A DNA stretch of 34,811 nt, taken from NCBI GenBank assembly GCA_031253545.1, contig JAIRWH010000075.1, positions 1 through 34,811 on the forward strand. The letters run 5' to 3'. The notes below the pieces were generated by a model. That model saw only the letters and a program-made list of their open reading frames with translations. It did no database searches and was not told the DNA's origin. A program made the position numbers and the translations under genes. Below, one piece after another: positions 7,620 through 15,961 of the stretch. The number at the start of each line of letters is the position of its first letter. Position 1 is the first letter of the stretch. The stretch is from Oscillospiraceae bacterium (GTDB lineage Bacteria > Bacillota > Clostridia > Oscillospirales > UBA929).

Positions 7620-8893
7620 GCATCTTCCCCCTCTCCGTTTTCCGGCACTAACTGCACTACAATTGCGTATTTACCGGCGTTGAGTATGCCTACATTCGAT
7701 ATGCCCGGCAGAGAGATTTCGGCGGCGAATTCCATTGACACGCCTTCCGCCAGTATGATTCCGGTGAGGTCAGCCGAAGCGTAGATGTCAAAGGGATATA
7801 TCTCATCTAAGACCTCAGGGCTGCCGCGCAGATTGACCCCGAGCTCATTGGTGACTATGTCAAGATAATAGCCCGGGGGCGGTGTAAATCCGGTGACAAG
7901 CAGATTGGTTACGGAATACCGCCTTGTGGCAACGCCGATTATTTCGATTGTGACCTTCACGCTGTTTTCTCCGCTCACAGACTCCATGCCATTGGGCAGA
8001 TGCAAATCGTATGTCAATTCCACGGGTTCGAGCAGTCTTGCGAGGTCAATTCTGTCTAATATGTGCTTATTGAATGATTCAAGCTCCGCCGCATCGCCCG
8101 AAACCCTGATGGTGGCGGGTTCGAAAGTGGTGATGATGTTTTTTCCCGCAATAAGACCGCCTCCATCTATATATTCCATATCTATCTGCACGGTTTTTGT
8201 TTTTACCACAGGCCATCTCACGGTCACCTTGTTGTCGTAGGCAAGGTACTCGCTGTATAACTTCTCCCCCCGTTTGTCGAACAAACTGAACGCGAGGTCT
8301 TCTATGGTTAAAGTGGAAGTGAGCGGTTCGGAACGTAAGACCTCCGCTTCGGCATAACCTATGGTGTTGAGTATACTCAACGGCCCGGTAACTATGATGG
8401 TGTCGGGCACGAATTCCTTTGTTTTCAATAAATACTCATCGGAAGGTACTGTGATATTTGTGGAAACCCGTATCTCTACCGATACGGCACCAATCCTGTC
8501 TACAACCACGGGAACAAACTCACTCGATGGCCTGGCAGTTACGCGCCACGCCACTTCATCCGGAAGAATCACCGAAAACCCCAGATTGTGCTCCCCCGGC
8601 TCTCTGATTTCCGAAAGGTCTACTTCTATTTTCACGTTGTCTCTTTTCAGCTTTGCCAAGTCCGTAGTCACTCCGGTGAACCTTACTTGCAGCGCTTCGG
8701 GTCTGCCGCTGACTATCATCAACTCACGCGACTGAAACACACCCTCTTCGCCAATAAACTGAGGGGTTATTACAAGCGTACTCTCTCTCTCGGGGTCGTT
8801 GACAACCATGACATAGGCCCACAAAAACAACGAGGTGACAATGGCTGCAAACAAGAGACCTACGCTGAGCTTTTTTCCGTTTTTCTCCCTCAT
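7616..8893 (-). CDS. cdaR: CdaR/YbbR family regulator of diadenylate cyclase
   Basis: Membrane-anchored extracellular protein that modulates the diadenylate cyclase CdaA. One N-terminal membrane helix (LSVGLLFAAIVTSLFLWAYV) is followed by about four YbbR repeats of about 80 residues, seen as recurring segments such as PEALQVRFTGVTTDLAKL, PLSILNTIGYAEAEVL, DAAELESFNKHIL and GSPEVLDEIYPFDIYA. Length 425 is normal. ATG 8891-8893 has an AAGGTGATG RBS and starts 7 bases after cdaA ends. The gene order cdaA-cdaR supports the call. glmM, the usual third gene, is absent. Confidence 0.9.
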   Translation of the reverse strand: MREKNGKKLSVGLLFAAIVTSLFLWAYVMVVNDPERESTLVITPQFIGEEGVFQSRELMIVSGRPEALQVRFTGVTTDLAKLKRDNVKIEVDLSEIREPGEHNLGFSVILPDEVAWRVTARPSSEFVPVVVDRIGAVSVEIRVSTNITVPSDEYLLKTKEFVPDTIIVTGPLSILNTIGYAEAEVLRSEPLTSTLTIEDLAFSLFDKRGEKLYSEYLAYDNKVTVRWPVVKTKTVQIDMEYIDGGGLIAGKNIITTFEPATIRVSGDAAELESFNKHILDRIDLARLLEPVELTYDLHLPNGMESVSGENSVKVTIEIIGVATRRYSVTNLLVTGFTPPPGYYLDIVTNELGVNLRGSPEVLDEIYPFDIYASADLTGIILAEGVSMEFAAEISLPGISNVGILNAGKYAIVVQLVPENGEGEDA

Positions 8894-8899
8894 AACACA

Positions 8900-9772
8900 T
8901 CACCTTCTGTCGTCGGCTTTCTTGCCGCCGAAAAACTTCTTGAAAAAACGTTTGAGTGAACCGGTATTGTCGTCGTCTTCCGGGGGAAGCAAGGAAGCGC
9001 GAAGGATTTTTTCCAATGTTTCGGGGGCAAGGTGCCTTTTCAGCATGCCGTCCGTGGCCACGGACACAGAGCCGTTTTCCTCCGAGATAATGATGACCAC
9101 GGCATCGGACTTTTCGCTCATACCAATGCCGGCACGGTGCCTCATGCCGAGGTCTTTGCTGAGGTTGGGGTTGCCTGTGAGGGGCAACACGCATCCTGCC
9201 GCGCTGATACGACCTTCACGTATGATAATCGCTCCGTCGTGGAGCGGCGCTTTGGGGAAAAAGATGTTCTTTATCAGCTCCGAGGTAACCGCCGAATCCA
9301 CAATCGTGCCGGTTTTTATGATGTCGGACAGAGAAACCAAACGTTCGTATACGATTAGCGAGCCCTCGTGCGCCCACGCAAGCGACCTGCAAGCCTCCAC
9401 GGTTTGCATGATGGAACTCTCCACGTTTGAGTTGGCTTGCCTGACAAAAAAACCCGGGATATTGGTTGCGCCAACTTGCTCTAATATTCGGCGAAGCTCA
9501 GGTTGAAACAATATGACGATGGCAAGCAGGCCGACCTGAAATGTGCTCTGCAGAATGAAACTCAACACCTGCAACCGCAGGAGCTGAGAGAGCCCTACAA
9601 TCACAAGGAGGAGTATGACACCCCTCAGTATGCCCATGGCGGAGGAGTTTTGGAGCAACCGAAAGAGTTGGTAGAGAAGGAAAGCCACTATCACGATGTC
9701 TGCGATGTCAACGAGCGACGCCATGGTCACATACTTCCATGCGTTCTCAAAAAGCTCTCTTAATACGTCCAA
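8900..9772 (-). CDS. cdaA: Diadenylate cyclase CdaA (c-di-AMP synthase)
   Basis: Condenses two ATP to cyclic di-AMP, a second messenger for potassium, osmotic and wall homeostasis. Three N-terminal membrane helices (about 20-100) are followed by the DAC domain with LHDGA (DGA at 179-181) and DLGMRHRAGIGMSE (RHR at 211-213), the two catalytic motifs, and an SEENGSVSVATDG strand. The family-wide VILFQPELRRILEQ link precedes the domain. Length 290. The start is probably TTG 9770-9772 with GGTGG upstream; an internal ATG at 9724 would shorten the first segment. It follows asp23 by 32 bases and is probably transcribed from the asp23 promoter. Confidence 0.95.
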   Translation of the reverse strand: MDVLRELFENAWKYVTMASLVDIADIVIVAFLLYQLFRLLQNSSAMGILRGVILLLVIVGLSQLLRLQVLSFILQSTFQVGLLAIVILFQPELRRILEQVGATNIPGFFVRQANSNVESSIMQTVEACRSLAWAHEGSLIVYERLVSLSDIIKTGTIVDSAVTSELIKNIFFPKAPLHDGAIIIREGRISAAGCVLPLTGNPNLSKDLGMRHRAGIGMSEKSDAVVIIISEENGSVSVATDGMLKRHLAPETLEKILRASLLPPEDDDNTGSLKRFFKKFFGGKKADDRR

Positions 9773-9804
9773 AGCCTGCCACCACCGGTCATCTTCTCAC
9801 GCCC

Positions 9805-10182
9805 TCAGCGATTCTTTTTGGCTTCCTTCTCAAAGGTTACCCCAAGTACAAACACATTTACGCCGCTTACCCTCAAGCCCGTCATGGTTTCTACGGCATT
9901 CTTTACCCTTTCCTGCACCTGTTCGGCAAGCGCCTTTATCGGGTGGCCATAGCAAGCGAGGATGGATATGTCCAAATTTACCGTGCCCCCTTCCGCGTTG
10001 AGTTTTACACCCCTGCAGCAGGTTTTTTTGGTGAGTGTATCGGCGTTTTGCGCACCGCTCAGAGAAGATACGCCATCCACTTCGGCGGCAGTAATACCCG
10101 CAATGGAGATGACCACGTCATCGGCTATGTGCAGCGTGCTTATCTCATCGAGCGCAACGGCAGGTTCTTTATGCTCCGACAT
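9805..10182 (-). CDS. Asp23/Gls24 family envelope stress response protein
   Basis: A 125-residue Asp23/Gls24 protein. Typical segments are HIADDVVISIAGITAAEVDGV, GVKLNAEGGTVNLDISILACYG and a final VQERVKNAVETMTGLRVSGVNV. Members are abundant membrane-associated alkaline-shock proteins of Gram-positives; AmaP anchors Asp23 in Staphylococcus. A CC pair sits mid-protein (KKTCCRGV). ATG 10180-10182 has GGGGTGAAG upstream. It has its own sigma-A-type promoter (10211-10239) and is the first gene of an asp23-cdaA-cdaR transcription unit, which suggests joint control of envelope stress and c-di-AMP. Confidence 0.92.
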   Translation of the reverse strand: MSEHKEPAVALDEISTLHIADDVVISIAGITAAEVDGVSSLSGAQNADTLTKKTCCRGVKLNAEGGTVNLDISILACYGHPIKALAEQVQERVKNAVETMTGLRVSGVNVFVLGVTFEKEAKKNR

Positions 10183-10210
10183 TCATCTTCACCCCTTAAA
10201 GCTTTCCGTC

Positions 10211-10239
10211 ATTGTACCACGTTTGCCTCAATAGGTCAA
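10211..10239 (-). promoter_or_regulatory. Sigma-A-type promoter of asp23-cdaA
   Basis: On the minus strand TTGACC (10234-10239) and TACAAT (10211-10216) are separated by exactly 17 bases, a near-consensus housekeeping promoter. The -35 box overlaps the stop codon region of the upstream hydratase gene. The expected start site lies about 25 bases before the asp23 ATG, leaving room for the GGGGTG ribosome binding site. Confidence 0.75.
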
Positions 10240-12311
10240 TCACTTGCGGAAGGCGAGTGCCGAATCGGCCTTTGGACTGCATAGTGATTCATCATGCACC
10301 CGGCGGCAATAATCTCCCTATCCTCTGCGGAAAGCGGCGGCAAACGAAGTGTGATTTTCTCCCTAATGTTGCCGTGGAGCCACACGGCATCCAATTCCTG
10401 CGCGCCGCCAAGCAGTTTTGTGCGCACATTCGGCAAAAGGAACTTGTCGCCGGGGCGTACCTTTCCTTCGCCGAGCCTGTCCCACAGCAACGGGAGCAGA
10501 CCCCAGTTGATAAGATTGCTTAGGTAGCGCTTTGTGGCGTATTCCACGGCGATGTTTGCCGCGCCTCCGAGCACCCGTTGGGAAGAGGCGGCCTGTTCGC
10601 GGGCGGAACCGTCGCCGGGCTTAAGGGCGCACACCACGCTGCCGCGCCCTATTTCTTTGCAACGGTTGACGTATTCCGGCTCGCGCCTGCTCAATGTAAG
10701 CTGCGCCAAACGCAGCGGGTTGGAACGATAAGACGAGGCCTCGCCGGAGGGTATGAGCTCGTCGGTGGTTGTAACGGGGTCGTATATGGCGGCGGCGCAT
10801 GTGAGTTCCAAGTCTTCCGGCAGCGGCTCTATCTCCGGCCAGTCGGCAATGCCCGGCCCCAGTCGCAATTCCGCTTTCGGTTCGCCTTTGCCCACGAAAT
10901 AGGCAACTTTGGCGGTATATGCGGAAAAGTCGCTCGGCTTTTCCTCCGCGGTGGGCACAGCTTCCATGCAGGCTGTGATAATGCCGCCGTTAGCGGCCGT
11001 TGCCGCGATATGACGCGAGTCCATGAGCGCCACAAACGCGCTTTGGCCTTCGCCGGGTTTTGCGCCTTCTCTGCTGGGGAAATTACGGGTGGTGTGTCTG
11101 AGCGAGAGCGTATTATTTGCCGGCACATCCCCCGCGCCGAAGCATGGCCCGCAAAATGCCGTCTTATATATCGCGCCGGAAGCCATGAGCGAGGCGGCGG
11201 TGCCCTCTTTTAAGAGCGTGGCGCTTATCGGCGCGGAGGCGGGGTAGACCGAGAGGTTAAAGCCGCTACCCGCAGTCTTGCCGCCGAGAATATGCGCGGC
11301 GGCGCGTATGTTGCCGGAAAGCCCCCCGCAGCAGCCCGCGATTAGCCCCTGTGAGGCCACAGGGCGCAGGTCGGGTGAAATATCGCGCAACAATTCATCG
11401 GCGGATGCGGCGAACTCCTTTATGGTATAGGTATTGGAGGGGTGAAACGGCAACGCAATCATGGGCTCGATTTTATCCAAAGCCACTTCGCACACGGCGC
11501 TGTACATAGCCCCGTCTTTCGGGCGCAACTGCTTGTATTCGCTGCCTCGCCCATAGCGCTCCAGGGCTGCGGCGGTGACGGAATCCGTTTCCCATACGCT
11601 GGAAAGGCAAGCCGTTTCCGTGGTCATCACGTCTATACCGTCGCGAAAGTCCATGTTGAGGGACGCGATGCCCGGACCGATAAACTCCAATATGTGGTCT
11701 TTCACAAGCCCCTTTGGAAATAACTCTTTTATTATGGACAGGGCGACATCGTGGGGGCCTATGTTTGGCTGCGGTGCGCCCGTGAGCCGCACAGCCGTGA
11801 CGCGCGGCGGCGCAAGAGCGTAAGTCAGACCCAGAAGCTGTTTGCACAGTTCCGGGCCGCCTTCGCCAAAACCCAATGTACCGTATGCGCCGTAGCGGGT
11901 GTGGCTGTCCGAGGCAATTATCACCTTGCCGGGAGCGGCGTAGCGTTCGCGCATATACTGGTGGATGACAGCCACATGAGGCGGCACGAACTCCCCGCCA
12001 TATTTCTTCGCCGCCGAAAGGCCGAAGGCGTGGTCGTCGGCATTGATTGTGCCGCCCACGGCGCAAAGGCTGTTGTGGCAGCAGGTGAGTACATAGGGTA
12101 AAGGAAACCGTTTCAAGCCACCCAGGCGGGCTGTCTGGATAATGCCCACATAGGTAATGTCGTGCGAGGCTATGGCATCGGCACGCAACTGTAAGCCGCC
12201 GCCGCGCCAATCCAAGAGTTGTTCGGTAATAGTGGCTCCGCGCTTGCCTTCCGCGCCTTCCGTGAGTTTACCTCTGTGATACACAGCCGGTGAGCTCTTG
12301 TGCTTGACCAA
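10236..12311 (-). CDS. Aconitase-family hydratase, YbhJ-like
   Basis: A 691-residue member of the aconitase superfamily, closest by recall to the E. coli YbhJ-type 'putative hydratase' group. Conserved stretches include ASHDITYVGIIQTA, LTCCHNSLCAVGGTINADDH, the SDSHTRYGAYGT motif (134-145) and DFRDGIDVMTTET. Candidate [4Fe-4S] ligands are a Cys in GCCGG (327-328) and the pair in FCGPCFG (387, 390), matching the three aconitase Cys positions. An RHTTRNFPSREG box follows and then a C-terminal swivel-domain-like region. The substrate is unknown; true citrate/isocitrate aconitase is longer, with different active-site text. Start is probably TTG 12309-12311, with GGGG about 11 bases upstream, 15 bases after the DUF3810 gene. 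Confidence 0.85.
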   Translation of the reverse strand: MVKHKSSPAVYHRGKLTEGAEGKRGATITEQLLDWRGGGLQLRADAIASHDITYVGIIQTARLGGLKRFPLPYVLTCCHNSLCAVGGTINADDHAFGLSAAKKYGGEFVPPHVAVIHQYMRERYAAPGKVIIASDSHTRYGAYGTLGFGEGGPELCKQLLGLTYALAPPRVTAVRLTGAPQPNIGPHDVALSIIKELFPKGLVKDHILEFIGPGIASLNMDFRDGIDVMTTETACLSSVWETDSVTAAALERYGRGSEYKQLRPKDGAMYSAVCEVALDKIEPMIALPFHPSNTYTIKEFAASADELLRDISPDLRPVASQGLIAGCCGGLSGNIRAAAHILGGKTAGSGFNLSVYPASAPISATLLKEGTAASLMASGAIYKTAFCGPCFGAGDVPANNTLSLRHTTRNFPSREGAKPGEGQSAFVALMDSRHIAATAANGGIITACMEAVPTAEEKPSDFSAYTAKVAYFVGKGEPKAELRLGPGIADWPEIEPLPEDLELTCAAAIYDPVTTTDELIPSGEASSYRSNPLRLAQLTLSRREPEYVNRCKEIGRGSVVCALKPGDGSAREQAASSQRVLGGAANIAVEYATKRYLSNLINWGLLPLLWDRLGEGKVRPGDKFLLPNVRTKLLGGAQELDAVWLHGNIREKITLRLPPLSAEDREIIAAGCMMNHYAVQRPIRHSPSASD

Positions 12312-12326
12312 AAGAGAACGCCCCTT

Positions 12327-13520
12327 TCACATTGCCGTCTTTTCATAATAGGCCAACAAGAGGTCGGTAACGCGATTGTAGCTCTTCACCCCGTCTTGTT
12401 GCCCCATCGTTTTCAAGTATGTATCGTTGCTTGCCTGTCCCACGGCGGAGGTGACTTCCTCAATTTTCGGGTTAAGGTTGAGTTTTTTCGCCATGTCGGC
12501 TCTTGCTTTAAAGTCTTCATATACCATGGGCGGCATTTCATTCCACGCGAGCGCGGCATTGTCCGGGTCTTCGATTTCCCTCGCGCAATAGAGAAACGCA
12601 TTCACGGCACCGGAATAACGCGCTTCGGGGCTTTCCGAAGATGCGAGCGCAAGATAGGCAAGGAAATTGGCGTCGTCTTCGGGCGCTGCGCCGAGTCTGT
12701 GGGCTAATTCGTGGGTCATGCTGAAAAGCAGGAATGTGTCTGCCTCCATTGGGCTGACGTTACCCTCGCCGGTAAAAGGGTTATATATACCCGCTATGTG
12801 GAAGTAAGACATGAATATGTGACCCGTAACGCGTTTTGGCGGGGAAACGATGGCACCGACAAAGAGACCCGTGATTTCCTTCATTTGCGCCACGGAATCT
12901 GCCGAGAGGCGAGCCATGTCGCGGAAGCCGCCTGCCTGCAAAGCGCCGTTTTCGTCTGCCGCGCAGAGCGTGGCGGCCGCCGAGGCCTGCCGCGCGAACC
13001 AAATGGCGGCATCTGTGAGCTCTTGCTGTGAACGCGGCTTTATGTCTAAACGCATAAGAGCCTCTGCTTTGGGCGCGTAGTATTGCAACCCCCAAAACAC
13101 TATAAAAGCCGTGAGCAATGAAACCGCAGTTGTGAGTAAATCGGCCAGAAAGCGCGGCCAGCGCTGCCTGCCGTCGGTACGCCTAAACGAGAGGACAACG
13201 ACATATATGAGCCGACCTACGAAAGACAGAACCACGCCCCAGAGCACAAACTCCCCTCTGGAAAACGGCGCGAAAGAGAATAGGAAACCCACAAAGCCGC
13301 TGATGAAACGGGACCAAGGGGTGTAGACCTTGAAAAATGCCCCGTTAGGCAGAAAGCGCAACAAAACCAACAATAAGCAAACCGCCGCCATTATTGCACA
13401 GGCAACAAGCCTCACGCGCACCACACGCCTTTTGGCCGCCGTGCCGGTCAATCTGTTTGGCGCGGCCTTGCGTATTCTTTTGACTCTTGCTTTCTTTTGC
13501 ATCCTTCCGACTCGCACCAT
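12327..13520 (-). CDS. DUF3810 family membrane zinc metallopeptidase-like protein
   Basis: A 397-residue protein. A basic N-terminus (many Lys/Arg) leads into three membrane segments (LVACAIMAAVCLLLVLLRFL, FVLWGVVLSFVGRLIYVVVL, LTTAVSLLTAFIVFWGLQYY). A soluble domain then carries THELAH (HExxH at about 270-274) and a downstream EDDAN segment whose Glu may be a third zinc ligand. This is the DUF3810 layout; the function is unknown. The start is ATG 13518-13520 with GAGG upstream. An extension to 13577 would run through the promoter and is rejected. First gene of the long minus-strand run, with its own promoter. Confidence 0.85.
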   Translation of the reverse strand: MVRVGRMQKKARVKRIRKAAPNRLTGTAAKRRVVRVRLVACAIMAAVCLLLVLLRFLPNGAFFKVYTPWSRFISGFVGFLFSFAPFSRGEFVLWGVVLSFVGRLIYVVVLSFRRTDGRQRWPRFLADLLTTAVSLLTAFIVFWGLQYYAPKAEALMRLDIKPRSQQELTDAAIWFARQASAAATLCAADENGALQAGGFRDMARLSADSVAQMKEITGLFVGAIVSPPKRVTGHIFMSYFHIAGIYNPFTGEGNVSPMEADTFLLFSMTHELAHRLGAAPEDDANFLAYLALASSESPEARYSGAVNAFLYCAREIEDPDNAALAWNEMPPMVYEDFKARADMAKKLNLNPKIEEVTSAVGQASNDTYLKTMGQQDGVKSYNRVTDLLLAYYEKTAM

Positions 13521-13542
13521 TGCCGCCTCGCCCCCTGTGGTA

Positions 13543-13572
13543 ATTATAACACAACCCGTAACTGCCGCGCAA
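13543..13572 (-). promoter_or_regulatory. Promoter of the DUF3810-hydratase operon
   Basis: A perfect TATAAT -10 box (13543-13548, minus strand) has TTGCGC 18 bases upstream (13567-13572). The inferred start site is only about 15 bases before the DUF3810 ATG, giving a very short leader that holds just the ribosome binding site. Confidence 0.65.
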
Positions 13573-13674
13573 GGCAATAAGGGTATGACAGGTTCGACGG
13601 GTCGCTCGGCAACACGCCGGATGTGTTCGGCCTTTCCGCCTTGAAAAGTTTACAAAATATTCACACACTTTTCC

Positions 13675-13703
13675 TTTGCACCTTCCGCGCTTTATGCGAT
13701 AAT
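13675..13703 (+). promoter_or_regulatory. Promoter of the degV-SDR-SDR-murL-murD operon
   Basis: TTTGCA (13675-13680) and GATAAT (13698-13703) are spaced by exactly 17 bases, about 40 bases before the degV ATG. A second GATAAT lies at 13720-13725, 22 bases further on. The GGAGG ribosome binding site is at 13732-13736. It is divergent from the DUF3810 promoter about 100 bases away. Confidence 0.65.
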
Positions 13704-13743
13704 TGTCATTGATACACCCGATAATCGCCCTGGAGGTATCGAC

Positions 13744-14595
13744 ATGAACAAGAGTGTGAAAATCACGGCGGACAGCACCTGCGACTTATCGCCGGAGCTA
13801 TGCCGCGCCTTGGGTGTCACGCTCGCGCCCCTGTATATTACCGCGGGCGACCGCTCTTTCCGTGACGGCGTGGACATTTCACCCGCCGATATTTTTCGCC
13901 ATGTGGACACCCACGGCACCATGTGCGCCACATCGGCGGTCAATATCTTCGACTACGAAAAACTGTTTGGCGAACACGCGCCACACTGCGAAGCGGTTAT
14001 CCACATATGCTTAGGTAAAGATTTCTCCGCCTGTTACCAGAACGCGAAAGCGGCGGCGGAAAGTTTTGCAAACGTGCACGTCGTGGATTCGCAAAGCCTT
14101 TCCAGCGGCAGCGGCATTATCGTGTACGACGCGGCACTCATGGCAAAAGACGGTATGCCCGCCGCGCACATTTTGGAAAAAATAGAAAGAGATACCGCCT
14201 TGGTGGATTGCAGCTTCGTGATTGACAGGTTGGATTACCTACACAAGGGCGGTCGCTGCTCGGGCATGGAAGCGCTGGGCGCGCGCTTGTTGCACATAAA
14301 GCCGAGCATCGAAGTGTCAGACGGCCGCATGGGTGTGGGCAAAAAATACAAAGGCAGTTTTCAGAAGTGTTTGCAGCAATACGTTGGGGACAAGTTGGAA
14401 GACATAGACAGCGTGGATACGCAAAGAATCTTCATAACCCACCCCATGTGCCCGGACGACATCGTGGAAGCAGTAAAAGCCGCCGTTACGCGCCGCGCGG
14501 CGTTTGGCGAATGTATTGTCTCAAAGGCCGGATGCACCATATCCAGCCATTGCGGTCCGCTTACGCTCGGCATCATTTTCAAGCGCAAAGCATAA
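13744..14595 (+). CDS. DegV family protein (fatty-acid-binding, FakB-like)
   Basis: DegV/FakB proteins bind a fatty acid and present it to the kinase FakA for phosphorylation. The 283-residue protein has the family opening VKITADSTCDLSPEL, the FRDGVDIS loop, CATSAVNIFDYEKLF (the usual 'TSqPs' position), VHVVDSQSLSSGSG, then LDYLHKGGRCSGMEALGARLLHIKP and a final SSHCGPLTLGIIF. The GGRC and H-GPG-like segments line the lipid site in known structures. The ATG has GGAGG eight bases upstream. First gene of the plus-strand operon; its stop TAA directly abuts the SDR1 ATG. No fakA is visible in the window. Confidence 0.93.
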   Translation: MNKSVKITADSTCDLSPELCRALGVTLAPLYITAGDRSFRDGVDISPADIFRHVDTHGTMCATSAVNIFDYEKLFGEHAPHCEAVIHICLGKDFSACYQNAKAAAESFANVHVVDSQSLSSGSGIIVYDAALMAKDGMPAAHILEKIERDTALVDCSFVIDRLDYLHKGGRCSGMEALGARLLHIKPSIEVSDGRMGVGKKYKGSFQKCLQQYVGDKLEDIDSVDTQRIFITHPMCPDDIVEAVKAAVTRRAAFGECIVSKAGCTISSHCGPLTLGIIFKRKA

Positions 14596-15321
14596 ATGAA
14601 CGCCGTATTTATCACGGGTGCCGACAGGGGTTTGGGTTACGCCCTGTGCGCGAGTTACCTTGCAGACGGCTTCACGGTATTCGCGGGGAAATATCTTTGC
14701 GATTACAGTCTCTTGGAGCGCTTGGGCGAGCGTTACACGGAGCGCTTGCATATCGTGCCCCTTGACGTGGGCAATCCGGAGAGTGTGGTTGCGGCGTACG
14801 CTTATACGGCGGAGCGCGTCGGGGGCTTGGATATGCTTATCTCCAACGCCGCGCTCATGGGTCGGGTAAACTGCTCTCTGCTCGACCCGCCCATGGATAT
14901 CGAAGCCGCGTGGCGGAGCTTCTCGGTAAACGCGTTGGGCGCGTTGCGGCTTGCCGCGGCTTTCATGCCGTTGCTGTCCGCAGGGCAAACCCGCAGGCTT
15001 TGCTTTGTGTCCTCGGAGGTTGCTTCCGTCACCCTCATGAAGCACAGTCGTTCGGATGGGTTTCCCTACCCCATGAGCAAGGCTTCGCTCAATATGGCCG
15101 TGCGTTTGCTTTTCTGCAAGTATTACCCTCTTGGCTACACCTTTCGCCTCTTTCATCCCGGTTGGATGAAGCGTATGCTTCCCGACGGCTCGCTAAGCGA
15201 GGAGGCCGAATACGACCCTACCGACATTGCCGCCACGGCGCGAAACTATTTTGACAACGACCTCGGCGATGAACACAGGCTTATTATGCTGGATTATCGC
15301 GGCCGTGAATGGCCGTACTGA
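14596..15321 (+). CDS. Short-chain dehydrogenase/reductase (SDR1)
   Basis: Classical SDR of 241 residues. It has the nucleotide motif ITGADRGLG (TGxxxGxG) at the N-terminus, SNAA in place of NNAG, catalytic Ser in CFVSSEVAS and YPMSK (YxxxK), then FRLFHPGW after the active site, so a working NAD(P)-dependent oxidoreductase is likely. Substrate unknown. The start codon follows the degV stop with no gap, so translation is probably coupled. It is clearly related to the next gene (shared RRLCF.SS, SKA.L.M and G.TFRLF. segments), suggesting a tandem duplication. Confidence 0.88.
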   Translation: MNAVFITGADRGLGYALCASYLADGFTVFAGKYLCDYSLLERLGERYTERLHIVPLDVGNPESVVAAYAYTAERVGGLDMLISNAALMGRVNCSLLDPPMDIEAAWRSFSVNALGALRLAAAFMPLLSAGQTRRLCFVSSEVASVTLMKHSRSDGFPYPMSKASLNMAVRLLFCKYYPLGYTFRLFHPGWMKRMLPDGSLSEEAEYDPTDIAATARNYFDNDLGDEHRLIMLDYRGREWPY

Positions 15322-15349
15322 CAAAAAACGCCGGGAGGTGAGCGGCGCT

Positions 15350-15961
15350 TTGCGTTGCGCTTTCAATACAGCGCTTATGACGAGCGCGCACACGGCGTTT
15401 GCCGAGGCTTTGGCAAAGGTGTTCGTTCGGGAGGGTTTGCGCGTGCTCACGCCGGAGTCTTTCGGGGTCTGCGCGCCGGAGAGTGTGGATATATATGTCG
15501 ACACTTCCGACAGCACCGACGGGCGCGATGTCTTTACGGAAGGCGCGGGGCTCGACGAAAGTCTCACGCGGCGGATATACGAGCATAATGTGTTGCGTCC
15601 GATGACGCTGTTAGAGGCGCATTTGAAAGCGCTTATCGGCGGGCAAGGTCGACGGCTCTGTTTCCTGTCGAGCCGCGCCGCGCTCACAAGCTCCGCGCTT
15701 GCCGACTCTAACTGGGCTTATAAACTCTCCAAGGCCGCGTTGCATATGTTTTTGCAAATGGCCGCAAACAAACTCTTGCCCATGGGTTTCACTTTTCGCC
15801 TGTTTGACCCGCTCTGCGGTTTGCTCGCCCCCGAAGCCGCAGCCGAAGCCGCGTTTTCTTACTTTACTCGGCGGCGCGGCACAGAACGCGACAACCCCAT
15901 GCGGGACGACGAGACACGCCTTGTGCTGCGTGACGCGTTAGGGGGTGAACACGCGTGGTGA
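15350..15961 (+). CDS. SDR-like protein with degenerate cofactor motif (SDR2)
   Basis: Paralogue of SDR1. I place the start at TTG 15350, with GGGAGGTG (15333-15340) upstream, giving about 203 residues beginning MRCAFNTALMTSAHT. A longer frame from 15227 overlaps SDR1 and adds unrelated residues. The Rossmann glycine motif TGxxxGxG is replaced by TSAHTAFA, and the NAG motif is lost (VDTSDST). The catalytic-site text survives: CFLSSRAAL and YKLSK (YxxxK), followed by GFTFRLFDPL. It may therefore be a pseudoenzyme partner of SDR1 or have an altered cofactor. It overlaps murL by 7 bases. An intact frame and coupled start argue against a dying gene. Confidence 0.75.
   Translation: MRCAFNTALMTSAHTAFAEALAKVFVREGLRVLTPESFGVCAPESVDIYVDTSDSTDGRDVFTEGAGLDESLTRRIYEHNVLRPMTLLEAHLKALIGGQGRRLCFLSSRAALTSSALADSNWAYKLSKAALHMFLQMAANKLLPMGFTFRLFDPLCGLLAPEAAAEAAFSYFTRRRGTERDNPMRDDETRLVLRDALGGEHAW

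Noticed and set aside
15227-15349. Longer SDR2 beginning inside SDR1
   Set aside because: Added residues do not align with SDR proteins; TTG 15350 has GGGAGGTG at proper spacing and puts TALMTS at the normal strand-1 position.
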